DNA of 64,000 bases. Source: an uncultured Desulfobacterales bacterium (GTDB taxonomy: Bacteria > Desulfobacterota > Desulfobulbia > Desulfobulbales > Desulfocapsaceae). Below are positions 51,814 through 60,970 of this stretch, piece after piece. Location of the stretch: contig CALGIJ010000031.1 of assembly GCA_937915545.1 (NCBI GenBank), forward strand, positions 1 to 64,000, in the 5' to 3' direction. Both the position numbers and the translations under genes were made by a program. Each line of letters begins with the position of its first letter. Positions within the stretch are counted from its first letter, which is position 1. The notes under the pieces are model-generated. The model searched no databases and was not told the DNA's origin. It was given only the letters and a program-made list of their open reading frames with translations.

Positions 51814-52426
51814 GGCGCCCCCGAAGAACCCCGACCACCTTGCCCTGCACCAGCACCTCGCCGAAGGGATAGCACATCACCTCGTAGTCCTCGTTGGCCG
51901 GGCGCAGCTCGATATGGTCGCTGTAGAGAAAGAAACGCTTCACCGTCGCCTCCTCGTTTTTCACCAGGGCGACGACGATCTCGCCGTTTTCCGCGTACTG
52001 CCGCGGCTCGCAGAGCACCACGTCGCCGTCGAGAATGCCGGCGTCGCGCATCGACTGCCCCTTGACGCGCAGGGCGAAGAGGTTGTCGCCGGGAAACAGC
52101 AGCGGGTCGACGACGATGGTCTCCTGCCACTCCTGCTGGGCATACATCGGCAGGCCGGCGGCGATGCGCCCGACCAGCGGCACCTCGCGCCCCACCCGGC
52201 AGGGCAGGGGCTCCCCCCCGCCCGGCAGCAGGCGGATGCTGCGCCCGTAGCGGCCCTGGCGGGCGACCACGCCCTTCTTCTCCAGCTGCTGCATGAGCTG
52301 GGCCACCGCGGTATGACTGACGCCAAGGTCGGCGGCGGCCTGGCGCAGGCTGGGGACGCGCCCCTCCTCTTCCAGGCGCTGGCGGAGGTAAGTCAACAAC
52401 TGCTGCTGTCGTGCGGTCAGTTCCAT
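51785..52426 (-). CDS. lexA: LexA repressor
   Basis: 213 aa. An N-terminal winged helix (about 1-68; VPSLRQAAADLGVSHTAVAQLMQQL) and a C-terminal S24 self-cleaving domain follow. The Ala90-Gly91 scissile bond is in GRIAAGLP, nucleophile Ser125 in VKGQSM, base Lys163 in ATVKRF. It represses SOS genes until RecA filaments promote self-cleavage. Two dyads in its own promoter region indicate autoregulation. The downstream genes overlap tightly and are probably controlled with it. Confidence 0.95.
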   Translation of the reverse strand: MELTARQQQLLTYLRQRLEEEGRVPSLRQAAADLGVSHTAVAQLMQQLEKKGVVARQGRYGRSIRLLPGGGEPLPCRVGREVPLVGRIAAGLPMYAQQEWQETIVVDPLLFPGDNLFALRVKGQSMRDAGILDGDVVLCEPRQYAENGEIVVALVKNEEATVKRFFLYSDHIELRPANEDYEVMCYPFGEVLVQGKVVGVLRGRHAEFDGQRL

Positions 52427-52436
52427 GATGGCTCTT

Positions 52437-52492
52437 TGTATATGTACATTGTCCGTTTACGGTCATTATACATGTACATTGCCATATGTCAA
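52437..52492 (-). promoter_or_regulatory. lexA promoter with two candidate LexA operators
   Basis: On the minus strand a perfect TTGACA (52487-52492), a 16-bp spacer and a perfect TATAAT (52465-52470). Two related dyads of the form TGTA-N4-TACA lie here: TATACATGTACA (52467-52478) inside the spacer/-10 and TGTATATGTACA (52437-52448) just after the expected transcript start. They are exactly 30 bp apart and share TAYATGTACATTG. Repressor binding would block polymerase directly. Confidence 0.7.
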
Positions 52493-52556
52493 TATACTTC
52501 CAGAAGGGGCCTGGAAAACATCGCGCAGCAAAGGATTCGGGAGGAAGGAGGGACTG

Positions 52557-54515
52557 TCAGTCGCCGCCGAGGCAGCGGGAGAGCTTTTCCCAGTCGCGCT
52601 GATCGACCCACTTCCACTTCTCGGCGAAGCCGCGGTCGCTGGGGAGGAGCCTGTCGGCCTTGCGCCGCACCAGGTAGTTGTCGAGCTGGCCGGGCCCGCC
52701 GCTGTACATGGCGTAGACCATGCCGGGGAGCTGGCCGACCTTGGCCGCCATCCCGCTCCCGCTCTGCAGGGCGTGGCGGCGCAGGTAGAGGTCGGCGATC
52801 TCGCAGCCGGCGCGGGCGTTGTAGCGGATGTCCCAGCGCAGACGGTTACGGTCGTAGATGCCGCGCCACACCCGCTCGTTGACCTGCATCAGCCCCACCG
52901 AGGTCTGGTTGGAGGAGAGGATGAAGGTCAGCTTGCGGTTTTTCTCGATGAACTGGCGGAAACAGCTCTCCTGCCAGGCGATGGCGACGATCATCGTCCG
53001 ATACATCTCCTGCAGCGGCTCGGCCAGCGGTTCCTTGGCGAGGACCCCGGCGGCGGCTTCGGCGAGCACCGCCCGCACCCGCTGCAGATAGTCGTCGAGG
53101 TCCCCCTCCGGCACCCGCCACTGAAGGAGCTCGGCCGCCGCCGGCACTTCGGCGGCGTAGGCCCGGCCGAGAAAGAAGCGCCCAAGACTCGAGAAGGGGT
53201 CGGGTTCCTCTTCTTCCGGCGGCAGATCGATCTCGAGGATCTCCTCTTCCGAACTCTCCGGCGGCGCCGCCTCCACCGGCGGCAGCTGCAGCAGCTGCCG
53301 CAGCCTGGGGTCGATCTCCATGCCGTAGGGCAGCGCCGTCTCCTGGCCGGTGAGCATCGCCGCCAGCTGTTTCAGTCCCTGCTCGCTGATCTCGATGCCC
53401 AGGGTCGGCCCCATCTGGTCGAGGACCAGCAGGGCGTCGGCGGCGGTGAAAAAGGCCAGGAAGCCGAGGGTGTTGGGTGATTCCCTGGCGTAGAGCTGGC
53501 GCCGGAAAAGAGGGGCCAGGGTGCGCCACACCCGCAAAAACTGCTGCCGCACAAAGTCCTTCTCGAGGTCCTGCTCCTCAAGGGCGGCGGCAAAGGCGTA
53601 GCGGGTATCGAGGAGGACGTCGGCGAGCAGGCGCTGGTCCTCCGGGGTCAGCGGCTCGGCGGCGATGAGGGAGATGAGGCGGACGAGGAAGACGTCCCAG
53701 GTCTCCCAGAGGCGGATCACTTGCCGTCGCTCGGCTGGGTCGAGGGTCTTCTTCTCGTGCTGTGCGGTAAAAACTTCTTCGACCTCGGCCTGCAATTCCA
53801 CTTCGAGACCGTCCCTGGTGACGACGAAGCGGCTGCCGTGCAGGCTGTCGAGCATGGCCTGGGTGGCCTGGCGCACCTCGGGATGGAAGAGCGGGGCGAG
53901 GAACTCGCGCATGTCGCGCACCGGCGGCGCCAGGTCGAAGCGGACCCGGTTGAGATACTCGGCGACGCGCGGCTTGGCGAATTCCCACAGCACCCCGGCG
54001 ACGGTGGCTGGCTGCCGCGACAGGGTGGTGAGGGTGGAGTCGACGGTGCGGAAGGCGAGGGCGAAGGAGCGGCCGTCGAAGACCGGCTGCTGCACCAGGG
54101 TGAGATAGCCCTGCCATTCCACCGGCACCAGGCACTCGCCGGCGAGCTCGGTGCCGAGGCGGATGGTGAGGCGCATGTCGAGGCGCACGTACTTGCCGGC
54201 GGAGGAAAACTTCGGCTCCGAGATGCCGAGATAGGTGCACTCGCCGGGGCGGCCGACGATGGCGGCGCTCTGGTTCTTGCCGGGGAAGGCCTCGCGCACC
54301 AGCATCGAGGTGAGCAGCTTGAAGTCGAGGGTCAGCGGCAAGGTCACCTGCCGCGCCACTGCCGGCCCGACGGCCAGCAGCAGCACGACCAGAGTCGTTA
54401 CCGCCGCCAGGTTCACCGCCCGGCCGACGCGCCACCATCTCGGCGCCCGGCGCCGGCCTGCGGGTCCATCCCCCGCCACCAGGATCTCCGCCATTCCCTG
54501 CCGCCAGCTCATCAT
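52557..54515 (-). CDS. lytic transglycosylase-domain protein with large N-terminal region
   Basis: 652 aa. A signal-anchor or signal peptide lies at about residues 33-54. A long helical region of unknown role (about 60-490) has an acidic low-complexity patch (SSEEEILEIDLPPEEEEPD). The C-terminal SLT domain has catalytic Glu516 in AIAWQESCFRQF, SVGLMQVNERVW and YNARAGCEIADLYL. It cleaves peptidoglycan to 1,6-anhydro products in the periplasm. The SLT catalytic motifs are standard; I do not recognise the N-terminal domain. Confidence 0.85.
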   Translation of the reverse strand: MMSWRQGMAEILVAGDGPAGRRRAPRWWRVGRAVNLAAVTTLVVLLLAVGPAVARQVTLPLTLDFKLLTSMLVREAFPGKNQSAAIVGRPGECTYLGISEPKFSSAGKYVRLDMRLTIRLGTELAGECLVPVEWQGYLTLVQQPVFDGRSFALAFRTVDSTLTTLSRQPATVAGVLWEFAKPRVAEYLNRVRFDLAPPVRDMREFLAPLFHPEVRQATQAMLDSLHGSRFVVTRDGLEVELQAEVEEVFTAQHEKKTLDPAERRQVIRLWETWDVFLVRLISLIAAEPLTPEDQRLLADVLLDTRYAFAAALEEQDLEKDFVRQQFLRVWRTLAPLFRRQLYARESPNTLGFLAFFTAADALLVLDQMGPTLGIEISEQGLKQLAAMLTGQETALPYGMEIDPRLRQLLQLPPVEAAPPESSEEEILEIDLPPEEEEPDPFSSLGRFFLGRAYAAEVPAAAELLQWRVPEGDLDDYLQRVRAVLAEAAAGVLAKEPLAEPLQEMYRTMIVAIAWQESCFRQFIEKNRKLTFILSSNQTSVGLMQVNERVWRGIYDRNRLRWDIRYNARAGCEIADLYLRRHALQSGSGMAAKVGQLPGMVYAMYSGGPGQLDNYLVRRKADRLLPSDRGFAEKWKWVDQRDWEKLSRCLGGD

Positions 54516-54669
54516 CCGCCTCCCCGAACCATCTCTCCCCGCCCCCGGCGCCCTGCCCCCGCCGGGACCAGATCACCGGCAGGCACCGCTGCCATCTCCG
54601 CCTCTTTTACCCCTCGGCCGACGGGAACACCATAAAAAAGGAGATAAGAGGAGAGAAGGCGAGGACGGC

Positions 54670-55611
54670 TCAGCGCAGGCTGCGCACCAGGCGGCCGAAG
54701 CCGCCGGGGATGGTGCCCGAGGACCAGAAGGCGCGGCCCTGCTTGAAATCGACGAACCAGTAGCCGCCCGGCTTGCGCTGCGCGGCAACGAAGATGAAGG
54801 GCTGCTCACGGGAGAAGGCCATGTGCAGATAGAGGCCCTTGCCGTTGCGCACCGGCTCGAGGAGGGACATTGCCTCCTCCAGGCTCGGCAGACGCCAGTC
54901 GTTGTAGCCGGCGAAGCCGGTCTCGTTGGCCCGGGTTATGGCGGCGCGGATATGGCGGATGGAGCCGATGTCGATGCCGCCGCTCTGCCACATCAGGCCG
55001 GTACGGCGGTCGACCACCACCTCGGGAAGGCCGGCGTCGACGAGGAAGTTGTCGAAGCGCCCCGAGGGGTTGAGCTCGGCCTCGAAGAAATTCCAGCGCC
55101 CGAGGATGCCGGCAATGTCTTCGTCGCTGACGATGGCATCTTCGGCGGGCAAGGCAACCGTCTTCACCTCGACCAGCAAATCGCCGTCGGGAAGAGGCGC
55201 ACCCATGTCCTCGCTGCGCACCTCCTCACGGCGCGGCACCACCAGATGGGAGTCGCCCCCTTCGTCGAGAACCGCAGCGATGAGCCAATCCCTGACTTCC
55301 TCATTAATGGCGTAGCTCTTCTCGTAGTTGGACGAGGTGCCCTGCTGGACGACGCAGTTCTTGACCATCTCGGGCGGGGCCTTGATCTCGGCGACCACCC
55401 GGGCATGCTTGACCGCCCGCTCCATCAGGCACAGCTTCGGTTCCGCGCCCCAGTTGTCGATGAAAAAATAATAGACCATCTCCTTGTTGTTGCGCACGCG
55501 CTCGCGCCCTCCCCAGGATTCGAAGGTGCCGAACGACATGTCCGGGGTCATCGCCCAGTCGATGGGGCTTATAGTTCTCTCACCGACCTTGATCTTATGG
55601 TACATGCCCAT
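54670..55611 (-). CDS. DUF1566 (Lcl C-terminal) domain protein
   Basis: 313 aa starting at ATG 55611 behind GGAGGT. No signal peptide is seen. The C-terminal 130 residues carry the DUF1566 pattern: VVDRRTGLMWQSGG, GFAGYNDWRLPSLEEAMSLL, GYWFVDFKQGRAFWSSG. The N-terminal half (MYHKIKVGERTISPIDWAMTP, VVAEIKAPPEMVKNCV) is not recognised. DUF1566 domains occur in surface and regulatory proteins without a set function. The last part of the preceding 150 bp gap shows no feature. Confidence 0.75.
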   Translation of the reverse strand: MGMYHKIKVGERTISPIDWAMTPDMSFGTFESWGGRERVRNNKEMVYYFFIDNWGAEPKLCLMERAVKHARVVAEIKAPPEMVKNCVVQQGTSSNYEKSYAINEEVRDWLIAAVLDEGGDSHLVVPRREEVRSEDMGAPLPDGDLLVEVKTVALPAEDAIVSDEDIAGILGRWNFFEAELNPSGRFDNFLVDAGLPEVVVDRRTGLMWQSGGIDIGSIRHIRAAITRANETGFAGYNDWRLPSLEEAMSLLEPVRNGKGLYLHMAFSREQPFIFVAAQRKPGGYWFVDFKQGRAFWSSGTIPGGFGRLVRSLR

Positions 55612-55798
55612 GCCAACCTCCCTGAAAAGTGTGTGCGCTTGCCGGTCACCAGGCGGCAACGGGGTATGCCGGCAGCAGGCTTCCTGTCCCACCGCGACGT
55701 TTTTCCCTTGCCGGCGGCGCCGGTTCGGGTACCTTCCCGTAGATGGTGCCCGAGGTATCGTAGAGTCTACTGTATAGTCAATGGGAACTATTATCAAT

Positions 55799-57907
55799 AT
55801 GAGCAGACAAAAAAATCCCCGCCTGCAGCGCCGTGGCCGCCCCCTGCCAGCTGGCGTGACCGTCACCAAGGAGGGCATCAACTTTGCCATCTTCGCCCGC
55901 CACGCCACCAGCGTGACCCTGGTCGTCGACTATCTCCCCACCGGAGCGAGCCAGCCGCTGCGCCACGAATTCCCCCTGCACCCGCAGGAAAACCGTACCG
56001 GCGACATGTGGCATATGCTGCTGGTGACGCAGCGCCGTGACTTCCTCTACGGCTACCGCATCGACGGCCCGACGGATGCCGACGGCCGCGGCCTGGTCTA
56101 CGACCGGGAGCGCATCCTCATCGACCCCTGCTGCCCCTTGCTGCTGCCCCGTCCCTGGGGGGAGCCGGCAGTCTACGGCCTGGCGCCGTGCTGCACGGTG
56201 GACGACGAGCCCTTCGACTGGCAGGGCGACCGCCCTCTGCGCACCCCGCTCACCGAGACCATCATCTACGAGCTGCACGTGCGCGGCTTCACCAGGGGCG
56301 AGGACTCGGGCAGCGACTCTCCCGGCACCTTCCGCGGCATCATCGACAAGATCCCCTACCTGCAGGAGTTGGGCATCACCGCCGTCGAGCTCATGCCGGT
56401 ATGCCTCTTCGACGAGAACGACGTGCCCTTCTCCGACCCGGCGCACGGCAAACCGCTGAAAAACTTGTGGGGCTACAACCCGGTGTCGTTCTTCTCCCTG
56501 CACGGCGGCTATGCCGCCGACCGACGGCGGGTGCGCGGCGAGTTCAAGGAGATGGTGCGCCTGCTGCACCGGGCCGGCATCGAGGTCTACCTCGACATGG
56601 TCTTCAACCACAGCGGCGAGGGTGGCTACCACGGCATCACCTCGAGCTTTCGCGGCATCGACAACCCGATCTACTACCTCCTCGACGCCAACCGCGACTA
56701 CCTCAACTTCTCCGGCTGCGGCAACACCATGAACTGCAACCACCCGGTGATGCGCGGGCTGATCCTCGCCGCCCTGCGCTACTGGGTGACGGAGATGCAC
56801 ATCGACGGCTTCCGCTTCGACCTCGCCTCGATCCTCGGCCGCGACCGCAACGGCAACGTGCTCGCCAACCCGCCGATGATCGAGGTCATCGGCGAGGACC
56901 CGGTGCTGCGCGACACCAAGATGATCGCCGAGGCCTGGGATGCCGCCGGCCTCTACCAGGTGGGCTCCTTTGCCAGCGACTCGCGCTGGGCGGAGTGGAA
57001 CGGCCGCTTCCGCGACGACGTGCGCGTCTTCATGCGCGGCGATGACAACAGCGTCAGCCATCTCGCCACGCGCCTCGCCGGCAGCTCCGACCTCTACCAG
57101 CATGGCGGCCGCGGGCCGCTGTGCTCGATCAACTTCGTCACCAGCCACGACGGCTTCACCCTCGCCGACCTGGTCAGCTACGACCACAAGCACAACCTGG
57201 ACAACGGCGAGGACAACCGCGACGGCGACAACCATAACCTCAGCTGGAACAGCGGCCACGAAGGCCCCAGCGACGACCCGGAAACCTGCGCCCTGCGCCT
57301 GCGCCGCATGAAGACTTTCGCCGTCCTCCTCCTCCTCTCCCAGGGGGTGCCGATGATCTCCGCCGGCGACGAGTTCGGCCGCAGCCAGGGCGGCAACAAC
57401 AACGCCTGGTGCCAGGACAACCCCACCAGCTGGCTGTCCTGGTCGCTGCTCGACCGTAACCGCGGCTTCTTCCGCTTCTTCAAGAGCCTCATCGCCCTGC
57501 GCCGCGCCCATGCCGTCTTCCGCCGCCACACCTTCTTCCCCGCCTCCGGCCAGGAAGAGGGTCACGGCGACGGCGCCGGGATCCGCTGGCAGTATCTCAC
57601 CCCGGGGAGCAGCGACTGGTCGCCGCAGTGCCACGGCCTCGCCTTTTATCTCAAGAGCGGCGACGGTGACAAGGGCGGCAGCGATTTCTTCGTCATGCTG
57701 AACGGCGATCGCAACCTCTCCCTGCCCTTTCAGGCGCCCCCGCCCGAGCGAAGCGGCCACCGCTGGTACCGCATCGTCGACAGCGCCGCGCCTTCGCCCG
57801 CCGACTTCCATCCCCTGGCCACGGCACCGCAGCAGACCCCGGGAACGACCTTCCTTCTGCCACCCTTCGCGGCGGTGGTGCTGCAGTCCGCCCCAGGCAG
57901 TCGATGA
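55799..57907 (+). CDS. glgX: glycogen debranching enzyme (GlgX/isoamylase type, GH13)
   Basis: About 702 aa. N-terminal CBM48-like domain (GVTVTKEGINFAIFARHATSVTLVV), then the GH13 barrel. Conserved regions are VYLDMVFNHSGEG, nucleophile Asp in IDGFRFDLAS, acid/base Glu in MIAEAWDAAGL and the HD pair in FVTSHDGFTL. It hydrolyses alpha-1,6 branches of glycogen or maltodextrins. ATG 55781 (six residues longer) is also possible; a TATAGT box sits just 3 bp before it, which favours the later start. No other glycogen genes are in the window. Confidence 0.9.
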   Translation: MSRQKNPRLQRRGRPLPAGVTVTKEGINFAIFARHATSVTLVVDYLPTGASQPLRHEFPLHPQENRTGDMWHMLLVTQRRDFLYGYRIDGPTDADGRGLVYDRERILIDPCCPLLLPRPWGEPAVYGLAPCCTVDDEPFDWQGDRPLRTPLTETIIYELHVRGFTRGEDSGSDSPGTFRGIIDKIPYLQELGITAVELMPVCLFDENDVPFSDPAHGKPLKNLWGYNPVSFFSLHGGYAADRRRVRGEFKEMVRLLHRAGIEVYLDMVFNHSGEGGYHGITSSFRGIDNPIYYLLDANRDYLNFSGCGNTMNCNHPVMRGLILAALRYWVTEMHIDGFRFDLASILGRDRNGNVLANPPMIEVIGEDPVLRDTKMIAEAWDAAGLYQVGSFASDSRWAEWNGRFRDDVRVFMRGDDNSVSHLATRLAGSSDLYQHGGRGPLCSINFVTSHDGFTLADLVSYDHKHNLDNGEDNRDGDNHNLSWNSGHEGPSDDPETCALRLRRMKTFAVLLLLSQGVPMISAGDEFGRSQGGNNNAWCQDNPTSWLSWSLLDRNRGFFRFFKSLIALRRAHAVFRRHTFFPASGQEEGHGDGAGIRWQYLTPGSSDWSPQCHGLAFYLKSGDGDKGGSDFFVMLNGDRNLSLPFQAPPPERSGHRWYRIVDSAAPSPADFHPLATAPQQTPGTTFLLPPFAAVVLQSAPGSR

Positions 57908-58016
57908 ACGATGAAAAGTCTTTGGCAGGGCCACTTTCCTGTGCTACTCTAGCACGGAGTCTTGCCCCCCGACGTGGCCGCCGATTCGGCCACCGCTCTC
58001 TACCGCGGAGACGACG

Positions 58017-58538
58017 ATGACCAGAATCCTCCTTCTCGGCGACTCCCTGCTAGCCGAACACGACTGGCAGGCGCGCCTGCCTTCCTATAGGGTCGAAAAC
58101 CTCGCCGTCCCTGGCGCCCAGGCCCCAGACCTGCTCGACTCGCTGGCGACCATCACCTCGCCGACGCGGATGCCGGAGATCATCGTGGTGATGATCGGCA
58201 CCAACGATCTCCTCCAGGACAACGACCTCTACCTGCAGCAGCTCAAGCAGATCCTCATCACCCTCAGCAACAGCTACCCCGCGGCGGAAACCCTGGTATG
58301 CAGCCTCCTGCCCATGGACCTGCCGCACCTTCCCGCCAACGCCGTCTCCAGCCTCAACCACCATATCGAGGCGCTGACCATGCGCACCGGCTGCTGTTAT
58401 CTCGACCTGCACAAACGTTTTCTCGGCTCGAGCAAACCGCTCTTCCAGGAGGACGGCGTCCACCTCACCGCCGCCGGCTATGCCATCTGGGAGCGGGCCC
58501 TGCTCGAACACATTGCCTTTCTCGTCGAGAACGACTAA
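58017..58538 (+). CDS. SGNH/GDSL-family hydrolase
   Basis: A 173-aa protein with the four SGNH blocks: LLGDSLLAEH (Ser), VPGAQA (Gly), IGTNDLLQD (Asn), EDGVHLTAAGY (Asp-His). No signal peptide is present, so it is predicted cytoplasmic. Such enzymes act as esterases or lysophospholipases of varied specificity. GGAGACGACG precedes the ATG. Confidence 0.88.
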   Translation: MTRILLLGDSLLAEHDWQARLPSYRVENLAVPGAQAPDLLDSLATITSPTRMPEIIVVMIGTNDLLQDNDLYLQQLKQILITLSNSYPAAETLVCSLLPMDLPHLPANAVSSLNHHIEALTMRTGCCYLDLHKRFLGSSKPLFQEDGVHLTAAGYAIWERALLEHIAFLVEND

Positions 58539-58616
58539 TCTTGGCGGCCGGTTTTTCCGGCACCACGGAGCACCCTTCCCGGTCGCCATTCCTTCTGCCC
58601 CTGCGGAGACAACGCC

Positions 58617-59405
58617 ATGCGCCTCTCTTTGCCAACGCTCTTTTCCCTGCTGCTCGCCGTCATTGTCCTCGCCGTGCCGCCCCCATCCCTCGCCCAACCG
58701 GCAGCGGGCGGGGGACAGGTACTCTCCGGCAAGGTGCTCGAGACCATGAACAGTGCCGGCTACACCTATATGCTGGTGGCCGGCGGCGGACTGCAGCAGT
58801 GGGTGGCCATCCCCGAGACGAGCGTCGCCGTCGGCGCCGAGGTGCGCTACCACCCCGGGATGACCATGACCGACTTCCACAGCAAGACCCTCGACAAAAC
58901 CTTTGCCAATATCGTCTTCTCCGCCGGCCTGGCCGATGCCGAGACCACCCCGGCGCCGCAGGCCAAAAAGAGCGCCTCCTTCGCCGCGGCCTTGCAGGAG
59001 GAGCAGCAGGCGGCGCCGCTGGTGCCCGACAAGAACGCCATGTCCCCCGGCAGCGGCGGCGCCGTGGTGCCGATGGTCGAGGTCAGCGTGCCCCGCGCCG
59101 AAGGGGAGAGCGGCCACACCGTCGGTGAGATCTTCGCCAAGGCGAAGGAACTGCAGGGCAAGACGGTGCGGGTGCGCGGCAAGGTGGTCAAGGTGAGCAG
59201 GGCCATCATGGGCAAGAACTGGGTGCACCTCCAGGACGGCAGCGGCAACGCCATGAACAACAGCCACGACCTGGTGCTTACCGGCGACGCCGACCCGGCG
59301 GAAGGCGATATCGTCGTCATGGAGGGGGTCGTCGCCGCCGACAAGGACTTCGGCGCCGGCTACAAATACAGCGCCATCGTCCTCGAAGCGAAGGTCCTCC
59401 CCTAA
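58617..59405 (+). CDS. exported protein with NrfJ-like and OB-fold domains
   Basis: 262 aa with a signal peptide (RLSLPTLFSLLLAVIVLAVPPPSLAQ). The first domain (about 30-108) has GKVLETMNSAGYTYMLVAG, QWVAIPETSVAVGAEV and MTDFHSKTLDKTFANIVF, typical of NrfJ-related periplasmic proteins. After a low-complexity linker the second domain (about 165-262) is an OB fold: GKTVRVRGKVVKVSRAIMGKNWVHLQDG. Such proteins are found with multihaem cytochrome systems or as putative nucleic-acid binders; function here is unknown. Confidence 0.75.
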   Translation: MRLSLPTLFSLLLAVIVLAVPPPSLAQPAAGGGQVLSGKVLETMNSAGYTYMLVAGGGLQQWVAIPETSVAVGAEVRYHPGMTMTDFHSKTLDKTFANIVFSAGLADAETTPAPQAKKSASFAAALQEEQQAAPLVPDKNAMSPGSGGAVVPMVEVSVPRAEGESGHTVGEIFAKAKELQGKTVRVRGKVVKVSRAIMGKNWVHLQDGSGNAMNNSHDLVLTGDADPAEGDIVVMEGVVAADKDFGAGYKYSAIVLEAKVLP

Positions 59406-59424
59406 CCCATCCACGAGGCAGATC

Positions 59425-60366
59425 ATGCACCTCCTTCTCGTCGGCCCCGGCGCCCTCGGCTGCCTGCTGGCTGCCGTGCTCAACAGGGGCATCGCCGCCA
59501 GCGGCGACAGCCTCACCCTGCTCGACCACAACCGGGAGCGCGCCACCCTGCTCGCCAGCCGCGGCATCGTCTACGTGCGCGGCGAGGAGGAGCGCATCGT
59601 GCCGGTGTCGGCCACCTCCGAGCCGCAGCGGGTGAGCCCGGTGGATGTGGTCATCCTCTGCGTCAAGTCCTACGACGTCGCCGCGAGCCTTGCCTCCTGC
59701 GGTTCCCTGCTGGGCGACCGCACCCTGGTGCTCTTTCTGCAGAACGGCATCGGCCATCTCGACCCCTACGCCGCTCTCGGCCATGCCGGGGCGGCCTTCG
59801 GCACCACCACCGAGGGCGCGACCCTGCTCGCCCCCGGCCGGGTGCGCCATGCCGGCAGCGGCGTCACCCACCTCGGCTTCATCCGCCCGCCGCACCGGGC
59901 CATGGAGCCGCTGCTTAACGCCACCGCGGCGGTCTTCGCCGCCGGCGGCCTCACCGTGCACACCAGCGATGCGGTGCTCGGCCGCATCTGGGCCAAGCTC
60001 TTCGTCAACGTGGGCATCAACGCCCTTACCGCCACCCTTGGCTGCAAGAACGGCGAGTTGCTCACCCTGCCCGGCGTCGCCGAACGCATGGCCCGCCTCG
60101 TCGCCGAGGCCATGGAGGTCGCCCGGGCGGAAGGCATCGCCTTCGTCGACGACCCGCAGGAGGCAACGCGCACCGTCTGCCAGCGCACCGCCGAGAACGT
60201 CTCCTCGATGCTCCAGGACGTCCGCCAGCGGCGCCGCACCGAGATCGACGCCATCAACGGCGCCATCGTCGCCAGAGGCCAGGCACACGGCATCGCCACA
60301 CCGGAAAACGAACTGCTCTGCCAGCAGGTGAGGAAGGTGGAGATGAGCTATGGCTGCGCCAGGTGA
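59425..60366 (+). CDS. 2-dehydropantoate 2-reductase (ketopantoate reductase) family
   Basis: A 313-aa protein with N-terminal NADP Rossmann motif LLVGPGALGCLLA, KSYD (catalytic Lys region), QNGIG, and the C-terminal helical domain with GRIWAKLFVNVGINALTAT and EIDAINGAIVARGQ. It reduces ketopantoate to pantoate for CoA synthesis, although paralogues with other substrates exist. GAGG precedes the ATG. Followed closely by a HAD gene. Confidence 0.88.
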   Translation: MHLLLVGPGALGCLLAAVLNRGIAASGDSLTLLDHNRERATLLASRGIVYVRGEEERIVPVSATSEPQRVSPVDVVILCVKSYDVAASLASCGSLLGDRTLVLFLQNGIGHLDPYAALGHAGAAFGTTTEGATLLAPGRVRHAGSGVTHLGFIRPPHRAMEPLLNATAAVFAAGGLTVHTSDAVLGRIWAKLFVNVGINALTATLGCKNGELLTLPGVAERMARLVAEAMEVARAEGIAFVDDPQEATRTVCQRTAENVSSMLQDVRQRRRTEIDAINGAIVARGQAHGIATPENELLCQQVRKVEMSYGCAR

Positions 60367-60373
60367 ACCACAT

Positions 60374-60970
60374 ATGTACGGCAGAGCCATCGCCATAGAA
60401 GAGCTTGGCTTTGATTTCGACGGGGTCATCGCCGACACCGCCGCCAACTTCATCGAGCTTGCCTGCGGCAGATACGGCCACTGCGGCTTCACCGCCGAGC
60501 AGATCACCAACTTCGAGCTCGAGCACTGCCTCGACCTGCCGCCGACCCTGGTCAACGACATCTTCACCGAGATCCTCACCGACTCGCTGGCCACCGACCT
60601 GCAGCCCATCGACGGGGCGATCGAGGGCATTCGCGACTTCGCCCGACACGGCACGGTGACCATCATCACCGCCAGACCCCTGCTGCAGCCGGTGGTCGAC
60701 TGGCTGGAGCGCTACCTGCCGTCGCCGACCTGCCGCAGCCTGCGCGTGGTGGCCACCGGCGACCATGACGACAAGCTGCGCCATATCCGTCACTACGGGC
60801 TGCGCTATTTTATCGACGACCGTGCCGAGACCTGCCTGCGGCTGGCCCAGGAGGAGATCGTCCCCTTCGTCTTCACCCAGCCGTGGAATGCCGTGGCCGA
60901 CGGCCTGCAGCGGGTCAGCGGCTGGGAGGAGATCAGGGAACTGCTCGAAAGAGGGGAGAGAAGAGGATGA
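60374..60970 (+). CDS. HAD-superfamily hydrolase (phosphatase/nucleotidase-like)
   Basis: About 198 aa with motif I ELGFDFDGVIADT (nucleophile Asp and general acid two residues on), motif II Thr in TIITARP and motif IV in RYFIDDRAE. Substrate unknown; resembles 5'-nucleotidase-like HADs. I prefer ATG 60374, with AGGTGA upstream, over ATG 60350, which overlaps the reductase gene. The stop overlaps the next ATG by 4 bp. Confidence 0.82.
   Translation: MYGRAIAIEELGFDFDGVIADTAANFIELACGRYGHCGFTAEQITNFELEHCLDLPPTLVNDIFTEILTDSLATDLQPIDGAIEGIRDFARHGTVTIITARPLLQPVVDWLERYLPSPTCRSLRVVATGDHDDKLRHIRHYGLRYFIDDRAETCLRLAQEEIVPFVFTQPWNAVADGLQRVSGWEEIRELLERGERRG

Noticed and set aside
52481..52500. Third LexA operator further upstream of lexA
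   Set aside because: The ATATGTCAATATA stretch only partly resembles the two dyads and coincides with the -35 box, which explains its sequence.
55778..57934. Minus-strand open frame of about 718 codons opposite glgX
   Set aside because: It is antisense to a gene with all GH13 catalytic motifs and shows no family resemblance.
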